Assembly: GCA_964452045.1 (NCBI GenBank)
Contig: CAYVKM010000021.1
Location: 1-46,570, forward strand
Direction of reading: 5' to 3'
Length of the DNA: 46,570 nucleotides
DNA from: CAYVKM01 sp964452045
GTDB taxonomy: Bacteria > Calditrichota > Calditrichia > RBG-13-44-9
Notes under the pieces: model-generated
What the model was told of the DNA's origin: nothing
Database searches by the model: none
Seen by the model: the letters and a program-made list of their open reading frames with translations, nothing else
Made by a program: the position numbers and the translations under genes
Shown: piece by piece, positions 18,028-28,300 of the stretch
How positions within the stretch are numbered: position 1 is the first letter of the stretch
Layout: every line of letters begins with the position of its first letter

Positions 18028-20235
18028 CTACTTTATCATGATCATTTTTTTTGTTCTTTGATATACATCTGTTTTCAATCGGTACAAATATATACCGGAA
18101 GCCACTTCCCGGTCAAACTCATCCCGGCCATTCCAGAAAATAGAGTGGGCACCTGCTCTCTGTTTTTTGTTGATCATTACTTTTACTCGCTGACCAATTA
18201 AATTATATATCTCCAGAATAACATCAGAGGCTTCGGGAAGATTATATTCAATGAGTGTTGAGGCATTAAAGGGATTGGGATAATTTTGTTTCAGCTCATA
18301 CTCCTGAGGGATTGCCGCAAATGTATTATTCTGATTATCAATTCCCAGAGGTCTTTCAAACCAGTTTAGGATTCGCTCCAGCAAAGTATCGCGGATGCCT
18401 TCAGTATTGTTGACACCTTCCAGACCAAAGCCAAGACAAACCAGCTTCCAATGTTTCTGGTTATTCTCATTTCGGATACCAGCGACTCCTAATAAAGTAG
18501 TGGTTCCATAGTTAAGGATTGGCTGGGCGTTTTGTGATACGAGGAAAGCATCTTTGGAAACCTGATTACTTGCACCTCCAACGGTTGGAACTATCATTCC
18601 GCTGGTGATAGGATCTCCAATAACCCCGGAGGTAAGCGGGGTGGTTAAATTTTTATCAAACGTAACACCTACGTAATTTTTTAACAGAGGTAGACTATCA
18701 CTTTTTTCCACGATATTCTGCCCGGTCAGAATTAAATTACCCCCTGATTCAAGATACTGCACCAAATTTTGTTGTGCCGTAACAGATAATACAGAATCTG
18801 TGGCATCGCCTGTATACCAGATCATGACTTTCGGATCGAAAAACCTATTGAATATACTTGTATCAGGCAGACCATCCGTTGCGGTTCGCCAAAGATAATA
18901 AGATTTTGAATTGCCCTCCAAAGAAGTTATAAATTCAGCCTCGTATTTTTGTAAAGGATCATCATCCACCAGAAGAATATCAGCCGGTAATAGCTTGAAT
19001 TCAACAATTGTTCCATTATCCGGTAAATTTTCAATGAAATAACTTGCTTCCGGATAAGGAGGTTCAGGCCTGATCTGAATAAGATAACTTTCTCTGGCTG
19101 GGATGTCGATACTGAAATTTCCAGCGGCACTCGTGGTAGTGTCGGCTATAAAACCGGATGGCCTGCCTGGTTTATTACTGGTGGGAGTTATCATCACGCG
19201 TGAAGCTATCGGTAATCCCGAAACTGAATCCTGAACTACCCCGGAGATTGTGGCAATCGGGCTGGGTTGTAATTGAAAATCCACAGTTTGTGTCTCGGTC
19301 TGTCCGATACCACCGGGATTACTAAAAGATACCGTAGTTGTCTCGGTTTGATAACCAAAATAAACCGCTGACAAATTCAAGTTTTGCACCAATATCGTTG
19401 CTTCATACGAGCCATCTGCACTCACCAACAAAGTATCCCGATAATATCCGGGTCGTTGATAATTATTATTGGAAAAAATCGGTGCAAACACTTCTGATGC
19501 AAAAATTGTGTCCGATGTTAGTCCAACCTCCGGTAAAGGCAGGCCCGTGCTGCCATCAGTGACATTTCCCTGGAGAATCCACACCGGATAAATTGCAGAG
19601 ACACCGGCAATATCATCATAATGAAGAGATCTTTTAGTGGTATCCCCATTGGAAGAATATCCGTACATGGTGGCAGCTGTAATAAGAGGACCGACCCCGG
19701 GAGGGCCACCGGCCGGACCGGAGTGTCCGAGGCCAAGGTGGTGACCAACTTCATGGGCGATCACACTTTGCAAATCCTGCTGATTTGTTGCACCGGTTGT
19801 ACTGGGTGGATAATCCCGGGCATTCCAGATTAAATCCGATTCTGTGGCATGATAGTTTGAGCCGGAACCACTGGTCCAGGTACGGGAATATGCAATGGTA
19901 TTTGTTCCGGGTGTAAAATTCACTCCCTGAATATCGAAAAAAATCAGGTTGATTCCATCCTGCACATCGGTATTGGCAGAAGTAAATCCACCATTTTCAA
20001 ATTCCCAATAAGAAGATGGTACATTCTCCCACACCTGGGTACCAGCATCGATTGCCGGGACGTAGTTGGCTGGGGTGATATTATTTAGCATATAGACAAA
20101 TGGAATATCAGAATCTAAATATCGTCGTGCGTATCCACTGCTGTTGGTAAAAATTGAAAATCCGAAAATTGCCATGCTGATGAGGAGGACAATGAAAGGT
20201 GCACTCAACAAAATTTTATCTTTATATCTGTTCAT
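18028..20235 (-). CDS. Secreted matrixin-like metalloprotease with C-terminal sorting domain
   Basis: This 735-residue exported protein has a signal segment (about 8-30) and a metzincin catalytic domain at about 35-220. That domain contains VIAHEVGHHLGLGHSG (HExxHxxGxxH: His161, Glu162, His165, His171) and a downstream Met-turn candidate, ATMYGYS (Met190), as in matrixins. Two carboxypeptidase-regulatory-like beta-sandwiches follow (about 222-320 and 330-415). Then comes a Rossmann-like module beginning DILLVDDD, shared with the 1020-residue protein at 21005. The end is a Por/type IX-like C-terminal domain, with QNYPNPFNAST, GQRVKVM, SGIYLYRL and the terminal KKMIMIK. It is likely secreted to or anchored at the cell surface and degrades external protein. 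GGAG precedes the start, 32 bases after the small exported protein. Confidence 0.88.
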   Translation of the reverse strand: MNRYKDKILLSAPFIVLLISMAIFGFSIFTNSSGYARRYLDSDIPFVYMLNNITPANYVPAIDAGTQVWENVPSSYWEFENGGFTSANTDVQDGINLIFFDIQGVNFTPGTNTIAYSRTWTSGSGSNYHATESDLIWNARDYPPSTTGATNQQDLQSVIAHEVGHHLGLGHSGPAGGPPGVGPLITAATMYGYSSNGDTTKRSLHYDDIAGVSAIYPVWILQGNVTDGSTGLPLPEVGLTSDTIFASEVFAPIFSNNNYQRPGYYRDTLLVSADGSYEATILVQNLNLSAVYFGYQTETTTVSFSNPGGIGQTETQTVDFQLQPSPIATISGVVQDSVSGLPIASRVMITPTSNKPGRPSGFIADTTTSAAGNFSIDIPARESYLIQIRPEPPYPEASYFIENLPDNGTIVEFKLLPADILLVDDDPLQKYEAEFITSLEGNSKSYYLWRTATDGLPDTSIFNRFFDPKVMIWYTGDATDSVLSVTAQQNLVQYLESGGNLILTGQNIVEKSDSLPLLKNYVGVTFDKNLTTPLTSGVIGDPITSGMIVPTVGGASNQVSKDAFLVSQNAQPILNYGTTTLLGVAGIRNENNQKHWKLVCLGFGLEGVNNTEGIRDTLLERILNWFERPLGIDNQNNTFAAIPQEYELKQNYPNPFNASTLIEYNLPEASDVILEIYNLIGQRVKVMINKKQRAGAHSIFWNGRDEFDREVASGIYLYRLKTDVYQRTKKMIMIK

Positions 20236-20267
20236 TCGTTAGTCTCCAATTTGCAAGAGTTGATTAA

Positions 20268-20822
20268 TTATTGTTGATCAGCAATTAATCTTATCTGATT
20301 CATCAATTGATTTAATGGGTAGGAAAAGACGGAGTTTTCCCGGCTTATAACATCATGGGTGTTTGGATCAATCAAATGCGTATCAGATAAATCGTTTACG
20401 GCCAATATTGTCCCTTCTTTGGTTTCAACTACCTTGTAATAACCCAATGTGATTGAATGAATCTTCAGGGTGCCGTTATCATTCATTAAAAATAAGATAA
20501 CTTCATCTCCCTTTTTCAGGACCGGGGTTCCAACAACGACGTCCCCAATATCACCAATCTGGCCACCCATCTGTTCTACCTGTAAAAAAGAGCTCCCGGA
20601 ACCTTTTAAATATTCCTTTACCTGGAGTCCGACAATGGTCCTGATGGTATGCCCCGACTCATCTTCCCACTCAAAATGCACCGATTCAACAGTGCCATGG
20701 ATCACCACTGCCGATTCACTGGTCAATTCCTCCAAAGAAGCTTTGGCAAGCGTGAGAGATTTCGCATCAACAAAAAGTAACAATAAGAAAATAAAACCAG
20801 TTATTATCATTCGATTGTACAT
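20268..20822 (-). CDS. Small exported protein encoded just upstream of the metalloprotease
   Basis: This 184-residue protein has a signal peptide (IITGFIFLLLLFVDAKS) and a compact beta-rich body. The segment SAVVIHGTVESVHFEWEDE leads into LQVKEYLKGSG, then VVVGTPVLKKGDEVILFLM. I recall similar modules beside matrixin-type proteases, but I cannot name a family. The start at 20822 is preferred because GAAGGG ends six bases before it; upstream in-frame starts to 20894 lack such a signal. With 32 bases to the protease gene, the two form an operon. It could be an inhibitor, chaperone or accessory binding protein for the protease; this is inference. Confidence 0.75.
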   Translation of the reverse strand: MYNRMIITGFIFLLLLFVDAKSLTLAKASLEELTSESAVVIHGTVESVHFEWEDESGHTIRTIVGLQVKEYLKGSGSSFLQVEQMGGQIGDIGDVVVGTPVLKKGDEVILFLMNDNGTLKIHSITLGYYKVVETKEGTILAVNDLSDTHLIDPNTHDVISRENSVFSYPLNQLMNQIRLIADQQ

Positions 20823-20925
20823 AAACATCCCTTCGAAATTGTTCCTCAATTTTTTTAATTTTAAAAATATATGAATTAAAACAACATATAACATGAGATT
20901 TTTAATAATTTCAAAAGCACATCGA

Positions 20926-20938
20926 GACTACCGGAAAA
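20926..20938 (-). promoter_or_regulatory. Repeated 13-bp upstream box, copy 1
   Basis: On the minus strand this reads TTTTCCGGTAGTC. It lies just after the terminator of the 1020-residue gene and 104 bases before the start of the small exported protein. An identical copy sits at 24183-24195 in the same arrangement. A candidate -35 (TTTGAA) and an AT-rich -10 (TTATAT) follow downstream. It is a candidate activator or operator site. Confidence 0.4.
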
Positions 20939-20945
20939 AGATATT

Positions 20946-20982
20946 AAAATGGGGAGTTACTAAAATCTTAACTCCCCATTTT
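20946..20982 (-). terminator. Intrinsic terminator after the 1020-residue surface protein gene
   Basis: AAAATGGGGAGTTA (20946-20959) and TAACTCCCCATTTT (20969-20982) form a perfect 14-bp stem with a 9-base loop and terminal A/T runs. It follows the stop at 21005 by about 22 bases on the minus strand. Confidence 0.85.
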
Positions 20983-21004
20983 CTATCAATTATTTTTATC
21001 TACT

Positions 21005-24000
21005 TTATTTAAGCAATAACAATTTTTTAATAAAATTGTTATTCCGGTTGGTGGTCATCCGGTAGAAATAAATACCGGAAGCTACCGGTAATCCCAGATT
21101 ATCCCGGCCATTCCACAATATTTTATACACACCCGGATTATAGACCTCATCCGTCAGTTCCCGGACCTCCTGGCCAAGTGAATTATAAATAATAATCTTT
21201 ACCTGGGACAGTTTTGGAACGGCAAATCCGATGGTCGTTTCCGGATTAAAGGGATTTGGGAAATTTTGGAAAAGTTCAAATTTTTCCGGAATCACTGAAG
21301 TAAAATTATTACCAATGCCGGTAAAGGGCAATTCCAGGTATTCGATAACACGTTCCATAAGGGTAATTCTTTTTGATAAATCATTAATCCCTTCATATCC
21401 AAATCCCAGGAATACTGCCCGGCTATGCAACTGATCATTGCTGAATTTTGCTCCCGCCGGCGACCCGGTCCCGCCACCATAATAGAATATCGGTGTGGTG
21501 GTTACCGTGTCAACAATATTTATGACATCACTTGATTTTTGATTATTTGCACTTCCGGTACCATTCAAAATCATGATCAGTCCATTGGTAATCTCATCTC
21601 CCAACACCCCCCGAATGATGGTTGTGGTGGTATTCTGACTAAATGAGATTCCCAGGGTATCCAGTAAAGGCATACCATCGATAGATTCGGCAATATCCTG
21701 TCCGGTCAGAAATATCTTGCCCCCGGTCATAATATGGTCCAGGATTTCACCCTGCTCTGCCGGACTAATCGGATTGGCTGAGCTATCCCCGGTAAACCAA
21801 ACAATGAGTTTGTCAGGATAAGCATTACGGATGGCTGCGGTCGGTAAACCATCTACTTGAGTATCCCAACGGTGATAAGTTTTATCCAGCGAATCCAATG
21901 CTGCGGTGAAATAACTTTCGTAATTACTATTGATATCGTCGTCCACCAGCATCACATCAGCCGTACCAACTACAATATCATAAGTTAAAGGAGAAGGGCC
22001 TAAAACCACGAACCGTTCAATCTGGAAAGCAAAAGGAGAAGCCGGAGAGACATGGATATTATATGTCCCAATAATTGTTGGCAATGTATAATTTCCATCC
22101 GGATCGGTCAATACTGTGGTATATGGTCCGGGATTGGGATTGCCCTGGGCATAAAACACCAGTTCGGATTCAACACCCGAACCACCGGGATCCAGCACCT
22201 GTCCCGAAATCGTGGAGACAATCTGGGGCTGTAATTCAATATCAAAAGTATCCGGATTATATAGAGTGAGGCTCTTGGTAAATGACGTATCCTGGTAGCC
22301 AAAAGCACTCACGCTGATAGTCACATTTTCCACCGGAGAAGCAAAGGAAAAAATGCCAGTGGAATCTGTTTCGAGGGAATTTCCAGTTTCGGCAACTTCT
22401 AAATTGGCATAAGCCACCGGATTTTGGTTACCGGCATCCCTCACGACACCAGAAGCTGCATACAGATGGGTTAAACCTGCCACCCAGGTTCCCCAGGTAT
22501 TGGCAGGCTTGGCATACTCCACGAAAGCCCAGATAGCACCGGGTTGAGCCGGGTCCTGGGCAATACCCATATAGTCGCCCCAGCGGTTCCGCGTCCCACC
22601 AACGCCGGTATTCACATAGTTTCCCTCCCCTTCTTTCAGGATAACGGTAGGAGCTAATTCACCTGCCGGATCAGTAACTTTCCTGCCGGTGTATCCAAAA
22701 GCGGCATATTCGGTATAACCCGTCCGGGTAAATACCATCACCATATTGTTGAATTCATCTACCATAATAGCCGGATACAGGTAGAAGAAGCCATCGGCCC
22801 CGAATGATACATCTTCTGTGGCGGTATTGGTATTTACATCAATCCTGACATAACGGGCAAAAGTGGAGGTTAAACCTGTTCCGCCTCTTACACTCATACA
22901 AGACCAAAGAGATCCGTCTTTTAATACCGCATTCCGGTAAACCCGGCGTCCGACATCAATAGCCTGACCGCCACCCAGTTGTTGTCCGTCCAGTGGAGTT
23001 TGAGTTGCGGTAACCGGCACATTCACTGCCGAAATAATCGGTGTTCCGGTTGGATTCTGAATCTTCCACAAGGTGGCAAAAGTACTTGTGAAATAATCTG
23101 AATCTACAATTAAATAGGTAGTATTGGTAGAATCGAGATGAGTTGCCGCAATGGGTGGGCCATCCACTCTCGTACTCAAATTGGCCGGATCCCGGATATC
23201 CCAGATATCTGTATAGGTAACCGGCCCGCCATTGGCATTATACAATTCAGTTTTGGAGACCCAGCGCACCTGGCAATACTGAAAAAACTGGTTTGGAGGA
23301 AATGAGAACATACGACCACTCATATAAACCGCATGCTGGTCGTAGCCTAATTTTGGATAATCCGCCCAAACGTTGGTAACGGTCATTCCGTTACGATTCG
23401 CCGGAAAGGCATAATTATACCAATCCCCCATCGGATTATCATCATCAGATACTGACACCAGGTAGTATCCTTCAGTTTGCAGGTTACCACCATCCCAGAG
23501 CATGATCCATCGGCCTTCAAAATGGTCATAAACCACCTGGGGATCGAAAGCATCGTTGCTTGCAACCACATTATTAAACCAGGGATCTGCATAACTACTA
23601 AAAAGCCGGTTTCCCTGTTTATCCCAGATAGTAAACTCTTGATTAACCAGGGTCATAATATGATTCGGGCCAACCGCCATAATCGGATCCGGAGGAATTG
23701 CGTTGGTCATCTGGTTACCTTCAAAATCAATTATATTGTATGGGGCGGTTGCCGCAAAATATTTTGATTTTATAATTGTGGATGGATCAACAAATTCATT
23801 GCTGCCCAGGGGAGCTGCTGCCAGCGTATGGTTAAACTGATCATCTATTAATTTGGGACTAAATTTCTCCCAGTATGGATTTTTTATTTTTACAGAAAGC
23901 CCATATTCATTTGGTACGGTACCTTCAAATGTTCCGGTAGAAACTAGGGCACCACCGGTAATGGAACCGGTAGCGGGGCCGCTGTAGGGATTTTGAGCCA

Positions 24001-24067
24001 TTAAATCGACTATGCAAAAGGTCTCGATAAAAAGTAAAACAAGTAAAATGGTGAACAAATTTTTCAT
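21005..24067 (-). CDS. Large secreted surface protein with C-terminal sorting domain
   Basis: This 1020-residue exported protein has a signal peptide ending near VDLMAQ. Residues about 90-560 form a large beta-rich region with propeller-like strands (GPNHIMTLVNQEFTIWDKQGNRLF, DPQVVYDHFEGRWIMLWDGG, RWGDYMGIAQDP). Two carboxypeptidase-regulatory-like domains follow (about 565-725). Next is a Rossmann-like module starting ADVMLVDDD (about 727-925), which is paralogous to the one in the metalloprotease at 18028. The C-terminal domain has QNFPNPFNPETT, GQEVREL, SGIYFYRM and KKLLLLK, the form used by type IX-like secretion. No catalytic motif is recognisable, so adhesion or glycan/protein binding is possible. 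GGAG precedes the ATG. It is a single-gene unit between two hairpin terminators. Confidence 0.85.
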   Translation of the reverse strand: MKNLFTILLVLLFIETFCIVDLMAQNPYSGPATGSITGGALVSTGTFEGTVPNEYGLSVKIKNPYWEKFSPKLIDDQFNHTLAAAPLGSNEFVDPSTIIKSKYFAATAPYNIIDFEGNQMTNAIPPDPIMAVGPNHIMTLVNQEFTIWDKQGNRLFSSYADPWFNNVVASNDAFDPQVVYDHFEGRWIMLWDGGNLQTEGYYLVSVSDDDNPMGDWYNYAFPANRNGMTVTNVWADYPKLGYDQHAVYMSGRMFSFPPNQFFQYCQVRWVSKTELYNANGGPVTYTDIWDIRDPANLSTRVDGPPIAATHLDSTNTTYLIVDSDYFTSTFATLWKIQNPTGTPIISAVNVPVTATQTPLDGQQLGGGQAIDVGRRVYRNAVLKDGSLWSCMSVRGGTGLTSTFARYVRIDVNTNTATEDVSFGADGFFYLYPAIMVDEFNNMVMVFTRTGYTEYAAFGYTGRKVTDPAGELAPTVILKEGEGNYVNTGVGGTRNRWGDYMGIAQDPAQPGAIWAFVEYAKPANTWGTWVAGLTHLYAASGVVRDAGNQNPVAYANLEVAETGNSLETDSTGIFSFASPVENVTISVSAFGYQDTSFTKSLTLYNPDTFDIELQPQIVSTISGQVLDPGGSGVESELVFYAQGNPNPGPYTTVLTDPDGNYTLPTIIGTYNIHVSPASPFAFQIERFVVLGPSPLTYDIVVGTADVMLVDDDINSNYESYFTAALDSLDKTYHRWDTQVDGLPTAAIRNAYPDKLIVWFTGDSSANPISPAEQGEILDHIMTGGKIFLTGQDIAESIDGMPLLDTLGISFSQNTTTTIIRGVLGDEITNGLIMILNGTGSANNQKSSDVINIVDTVTTTPIFYYGGGTGSPAGAKFSNDQLHSRAVFLGFGYEGINDLSKRITLMERVIEYLELPFTGIGNNFTSVIPEKFELFQNFPNPFNPETTIGFAVPKLSQVKIIIYNSLGQEVRELTDEVYNPGVYKILWNGRDNLGLPVASGIYFYRMTTNRNNNFIKKLLLLK

Positions 24068-24136
24068 TTCACTTCTCCGGTTAATTTTATTCTTTTATTT
24101 GATATGAACAGTTTTTCCGGTTTTCTCCCGTCTTCT

Positions 24137-24165
24137 AATATAGATTTTCAGGATATCTTTCACAA
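24137..24165 (-). promoter_or_regulatory. Candidate promoter for the 1020-residue surface protein
   Basis: On the minus strand TTGTGA (24165-24160) and TATATT (24142-24137) are 17 bases apart, lying between the TTTTCCGGTAGTC box and the start codon at 24067. The upstream terminator at 24229-24260 means this gene needs its own promoter, which supports the call. Confidence 0.45.
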
Positions 24166-24182
24166 GAAAATTTATTGATTCT

Positions 24183-24195
24183 GACTACCGGAAAA
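24183..24195 (-). promoter_or_regulatory. Repeated 13-bp upstream box, copy 2
   Basis: This second copy of TTTTCCGGTAGTC lies 116 bases upstream of the 1020-residue gene and directly after the terminator of the PorV gene. Its position matches that of copy 1 at 20926-20938. It lies 17 bases ahead of the candidate -35 element. Confidence 0.4.
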
Positions 24196-24228
24196 TTCAA
24201 ATAAGAATCAATAAATATTATACTAAAT

Positions 24229-24260
24229 AAAAATGGCTGTTTATTAAAACAGCCATTTTT
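24229..24260 (-). terminator. Intrinsic terminator after the PorV-family gene
   Basis: AAAAATGGCTGTTT (24229-24242) and AAACAGCCATTTTT (24247-24260) form a perfect 14-bp stem with loop ATTA, followed on the minus strand by more T/A. It ends the TonB receptor / surface protein / PorV operon. Confidence 0.9.
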
Positions 24261-24284
24261 ATTAAGAAGACATCAATTTAATAA

Positions 24285-25304
24285 TTATAAGCCAAGTTTA
24301 ATCGTAAACACATGATTGGCATCAAAATAATCGGTCAGCTGGCGATAAGCATAGTCTAAGTAAAAATCAAAATTGCCAACCGGATATTTAATACCCGCAC
24401 CAGCGGATACACCAAAAATCTGATCATCCGGACTTTGTGAATCGTAGGTATAACCACCACGGAGGAAGAACAGATCTTTGAATCCATACTCAAGTCCGCC
24501 AAACACCTGATCCGAAGCATCATTAAAGTTAGCAAATTCGCCACTAAAACGGACTGAATTTTCTTCTGCAATATTTACCGCATATGAAAGTCCGAAAGAA
24601 AAAATAGACGGTATATCCGAAGCCAGTGGTACTCCCCGGAAGTAACCATTATCAGATCCGGGTTGAGTGCCAGGCATGGTAAATGTACGTTCCAGGTTCC
24701 GTCCATCATATTGCATTTTGCTGCCAACATTCTTCATTACCACCCCAAGTTTCAGAGAGTTATTGAATGAATATTGGACACCCAGATCGATTGCCAGAGC
24801 ACTGGCACTGGTTTCCATAATTTTTTCGGAAATGTACTTTCCGGTTAAACCGGCACTAATGCGATCTGTCAGCATTCTGCTGTAGGACAAACCGAGTACG
24901 ACAAATGAGGGTGAATAAGTGTCTCCGGTTCCATCCGGATAAATTTCAGTGGTCTCAGCAATATCGCCGAAATCCAGGCTTTTTATGGAGAGACCAAACG
25001 ATCCGATATTACCCCCACTAAATAATCCCGCAAAATAATTGACTTTTATGTCTGCGATATAAGTCATGTTATTGAACAAAATTTCAGACTTGGTCGTGGC
25101 AGCCATTCCTGCAGGATTGTAATAAATGGCTTCCGCACCTTTTACCTCACTTACTACGGCACTTCCCAGAGCAATGGATCTTGCCCCAACGGGAATTAGC
25201 AACTGACTACCACTTGTCGTTCCAATTCTGGAAATGTCACCGGCAAAGGTTGTGCTCGCGAGCAGGAGGAATATGAAGCTGATAAATAAAATCTTCTTTT
25301 TCAT
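24285..25304 (-). CDS. PorV/PorQ-family outer-membrane protein
   Basis: This 339-residue protein has a signal peptide ending in STTFAG. The family opening is LLIPVGARSIALGSAVVSEVKGAEAIYYNPAGMA, with the NPAG signature. A series of amphipathic strands follows (for example VNYFAGLFSGGNIGSFGLSIKSL), ending in HVFTIKLGL. PorV/PorQ proteins are FadL-fold barrels. In type IX systems PorV shuttles sorting-domain cargo to the attachment complex. AGAGGT precedes the start, 39 bases after the 1036-residue surface protein in the same operon. It may serve as partner of that protein and the TonB receptor instead of general secretion. Confidence 0.87.
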   Translation of the reverse strand: MKKKILFISFIFLLLASTTFAGDISRIGTTSGSQLLIPVGARSIALGSAVVSEVKGAEAIYYNPAGMAATTKSEILFNNMTYIADIKVNYFAGLFSGGNIGSFGLSIKSLDFGDIAETTEIYPDGTGDTYSPSFVVLGLSYSRMLTDRISAGLTGKYISEKIMETSASALAIDLGVQYSFNNSLKLGVVMKNVGSKMQYDGRNLERTFTMPGTQPGSDNGYFRGVPLASDIPSIFSFGLSYAVNIAEENSVRFSGEFANFNDASDQVFGGLEYGFKDLFFLRGGYTYDSQSPDDQIFGVSAGAGIKYPVGNFDFYLDYAYRQLTDYFDANHVFTIKLGL

Positions 25305-25343
25305 ATTCTATACCTCTTATTCTTTTTTTCTGTATGTATTTTT

Positions 25344-28300
25344 TTAGTATCGGTCAATTCTTTCTTCTCGCTGAATTACCGCAAACTTTATTACTTTCTG
25401 GCCAACATTCGGAACTTCGATATGGGCAATATACATTCCCGAGGCAACCTTTAAACCGGATTCATTTCGAAGATCCCAGTAAGTTTCATTGGTGTCATCA
25501 TTCTTAACAATCGTTTTAATTAATTGACCGGCAAGATTGAAAATCCGTATTGTTGCCTGGCGATCGAGATGGATAAATTTCAATCTTGCTGCATCATAAC
25601 TGGTTTCATACTGGCTGTATGCCCAGTATGGATTTGGCACAACCTTTACGTTTTCCAGAGCATCCTTCCGCTCCTGTTGTATCAGTTCTCGGACTAGACC
25701 CCCAGTCGAAAAAGTAAACACATCCACATCGGAATTGGGATATTTTGGAGTAATGTCTATACTAAATGGTTTAGGAATGTCTACACTATCAATTCTCGAT
25801 TTAAACCGGATAATAATATATGCCTGTGCTCTGAAAGCAGAATCCGGATTGGTGGAGTAAGCACCTTGAGCCGCATAATCGCTGTTCATGATCATCACTT
25901 CTTGCTCACCATCAAAGTCCAGAAGAGGTTTTGTAAAATTGGAGTTATAGGTAATATTCAATTGTCTTGGTTGATCCGGGTTGGATATATCGTATGCCTT
26001 AACTGGAACATCTTGTACATCTCTAAATAGAGCGAATGCAGCAGCATAACGATATCCTCTTCCAAAATTGGTAGTATCCACATCCAAACGAACAGGAAAA
26101 TAGCTAGATTTTTTTACAGTGCTTAGGGATGGTTTTTCAATTTTAACCAAGTTTATGCTCCTGTCAAATACTGCAGACTCTTTATACGGTTTATCCGGAT
26201 CAGCTGCTAACCAAGTTTCCGCTTCACTTAGAGATGAAACTGCCGTATCGAGTTTATCTTCCACATTCAGCACTTTAACCGAGACACCGGAAACGATCGG
26301 AAAATTCCAGACATCTACCGAGGATCCTTCCACCATTATTTCACCCTTCATCGCCTGCTGAAACAAACTATCAAGCACAAGTATATTGGTAGTCAAATCA
26401 CTCAGACGCCAATAATTCCCATTATCGAAGAAACTTACTTCATATTCATGTCCATTTATATCATCCTGGATAACGGCTTCTGCATAGACCTCTCCATTAT
26501 GATTTGCTTTCGAACCGGCATATTCCGCCTGTTCACCCAGGAACGGTTGAAATTCCGAACTATTTGGAGTAGCATTAAAAAATACTGCCTGTCTGGGAGA
26601 CTCCAGAAAATCTGCCGAACTTCCCAGCAGATAGGTTGGTGCAAAAAAGCCAAGCGTATCAGTTTTTGCGAATGGACGGTTGAGACTGAAAGCAGTAACC
26701 GCAAAAAAGTATTGTTTGTTATTTATCAATGGTTGGTCATTATCAAAAACATCCTTGTCTATCGTGTAGCTAAAAATAGCAGATCCGGGGCTTTCAAAAT
26801 CATCAGGACTCAAATTATTATAACCGTCCCAGGTTTTTTCAATCGATCCATCCAGGTTTCGGGTGTACAGAGTTTTATACTGATTATCCACATCAAATTC
26901 TGCAATAACCTTCGAATTCTCCACCCCGGAAACATTATCGCCCGGATTATTCGCTTTAAACTGATAAATCCGGATGGCCTCGAAAACCTGACGGTTTAAG
27001 AGTTTATCCGATTGATCATAATCGTAAGTTCCGTTTGCTTCCAGATCGATGATAAGCTGGATTTTTTTATCAAATGTCCGGACACTCACTTTTGGTGACG
27101 GCGGAGGACCGGCCACAAAGAAGTTTGCGTCATAAGCTTTCTGGGCGGTGATATCATTGATCTTTAACATACTTACACTGGATAAAGCATCCGAACCCTG
27201 CCCCACCACATAAGCCACAACGATATCCTGAGTATCGTGGGCAGCTAACTGGAAGGGACCACAATTTACTAAAAACCTTTTGTCATCCGGTGTAATATCC
27301 CTCCATCCTGTACCCGTTATTGGATCGCCACTATAGAAATAGAGAGGATTATCATCGGGGCCACCACCTTCCCCCCAATTTGCGGGAATAATTGGGTCAC
27401 CAACCATGTCCTTACCTCCCTCCTGATAATTTCTAGCGATATCAGCATTCTCCGGATCACCAATAATAGCATTACCATTAATATAGGTATGAAAAGATGT
27501 CATAGGCAGATTTATCATATCTACCAAAGTATCAATCCCAAAGAATGGACCACGATACAAATAGGCAGTATCGCCAGGGGATGCAACCACCGGACCTTGG
27601 AAGAAATCGACGCCATGGGCAGGTGGATTGGGTCCGTATACATCATCTTCACCGTCATTATAAACATATCCCAGACTAATGGTGGTATCACAACCGATCA
27701 GATCATCATCGGCATTTCCCACATCCGGATCTTCCATTACTGAAAAAATAACTTCATCGGCATCTGTATCCAAAGGATTGATGAGGCGGTAGCGAATAAA
27801 AATTACGTCACCTAAAGCATCTGCTCTGGCAAAAGCCCATACCATTTGATGAATTTCAAGGCCGATAGGGAGTGTTCCTAATCGTGGTGTTCTCTGGCTC
27901 AACGTAGTATTATCGTTCAGGGGACACCAGATAATTTTATCACCCAGCATATCCGGGCGATCAACATTCGGATCATAAAGACCATCACTATCCAGATCTT
28001 GAAAATCAGCACCCAGAGCAACCGCATCGGCCCAATCAACATAAGCCTGACTGCCAAAACCATCGGTTTTATCAACCACATAAAATTTTGCCCGGTCGTC
28101 GGTGGGATCCATCCCCCAGGTCCCTGCCTGCCATTCTTCAATGAGTGAGGCCGAGGCCATCCAGGAAGCCCTTTTTTCACCATTTACAAATGCAGATACT
28201 GCAAAACCGCCGGCAAATAAAAACGATTTTGTGGTCTGACCATTGGGATACCAGGTTTGTGCATCTTCTCCTACTTTACCATCATTCCGCAGAGGAAGAT

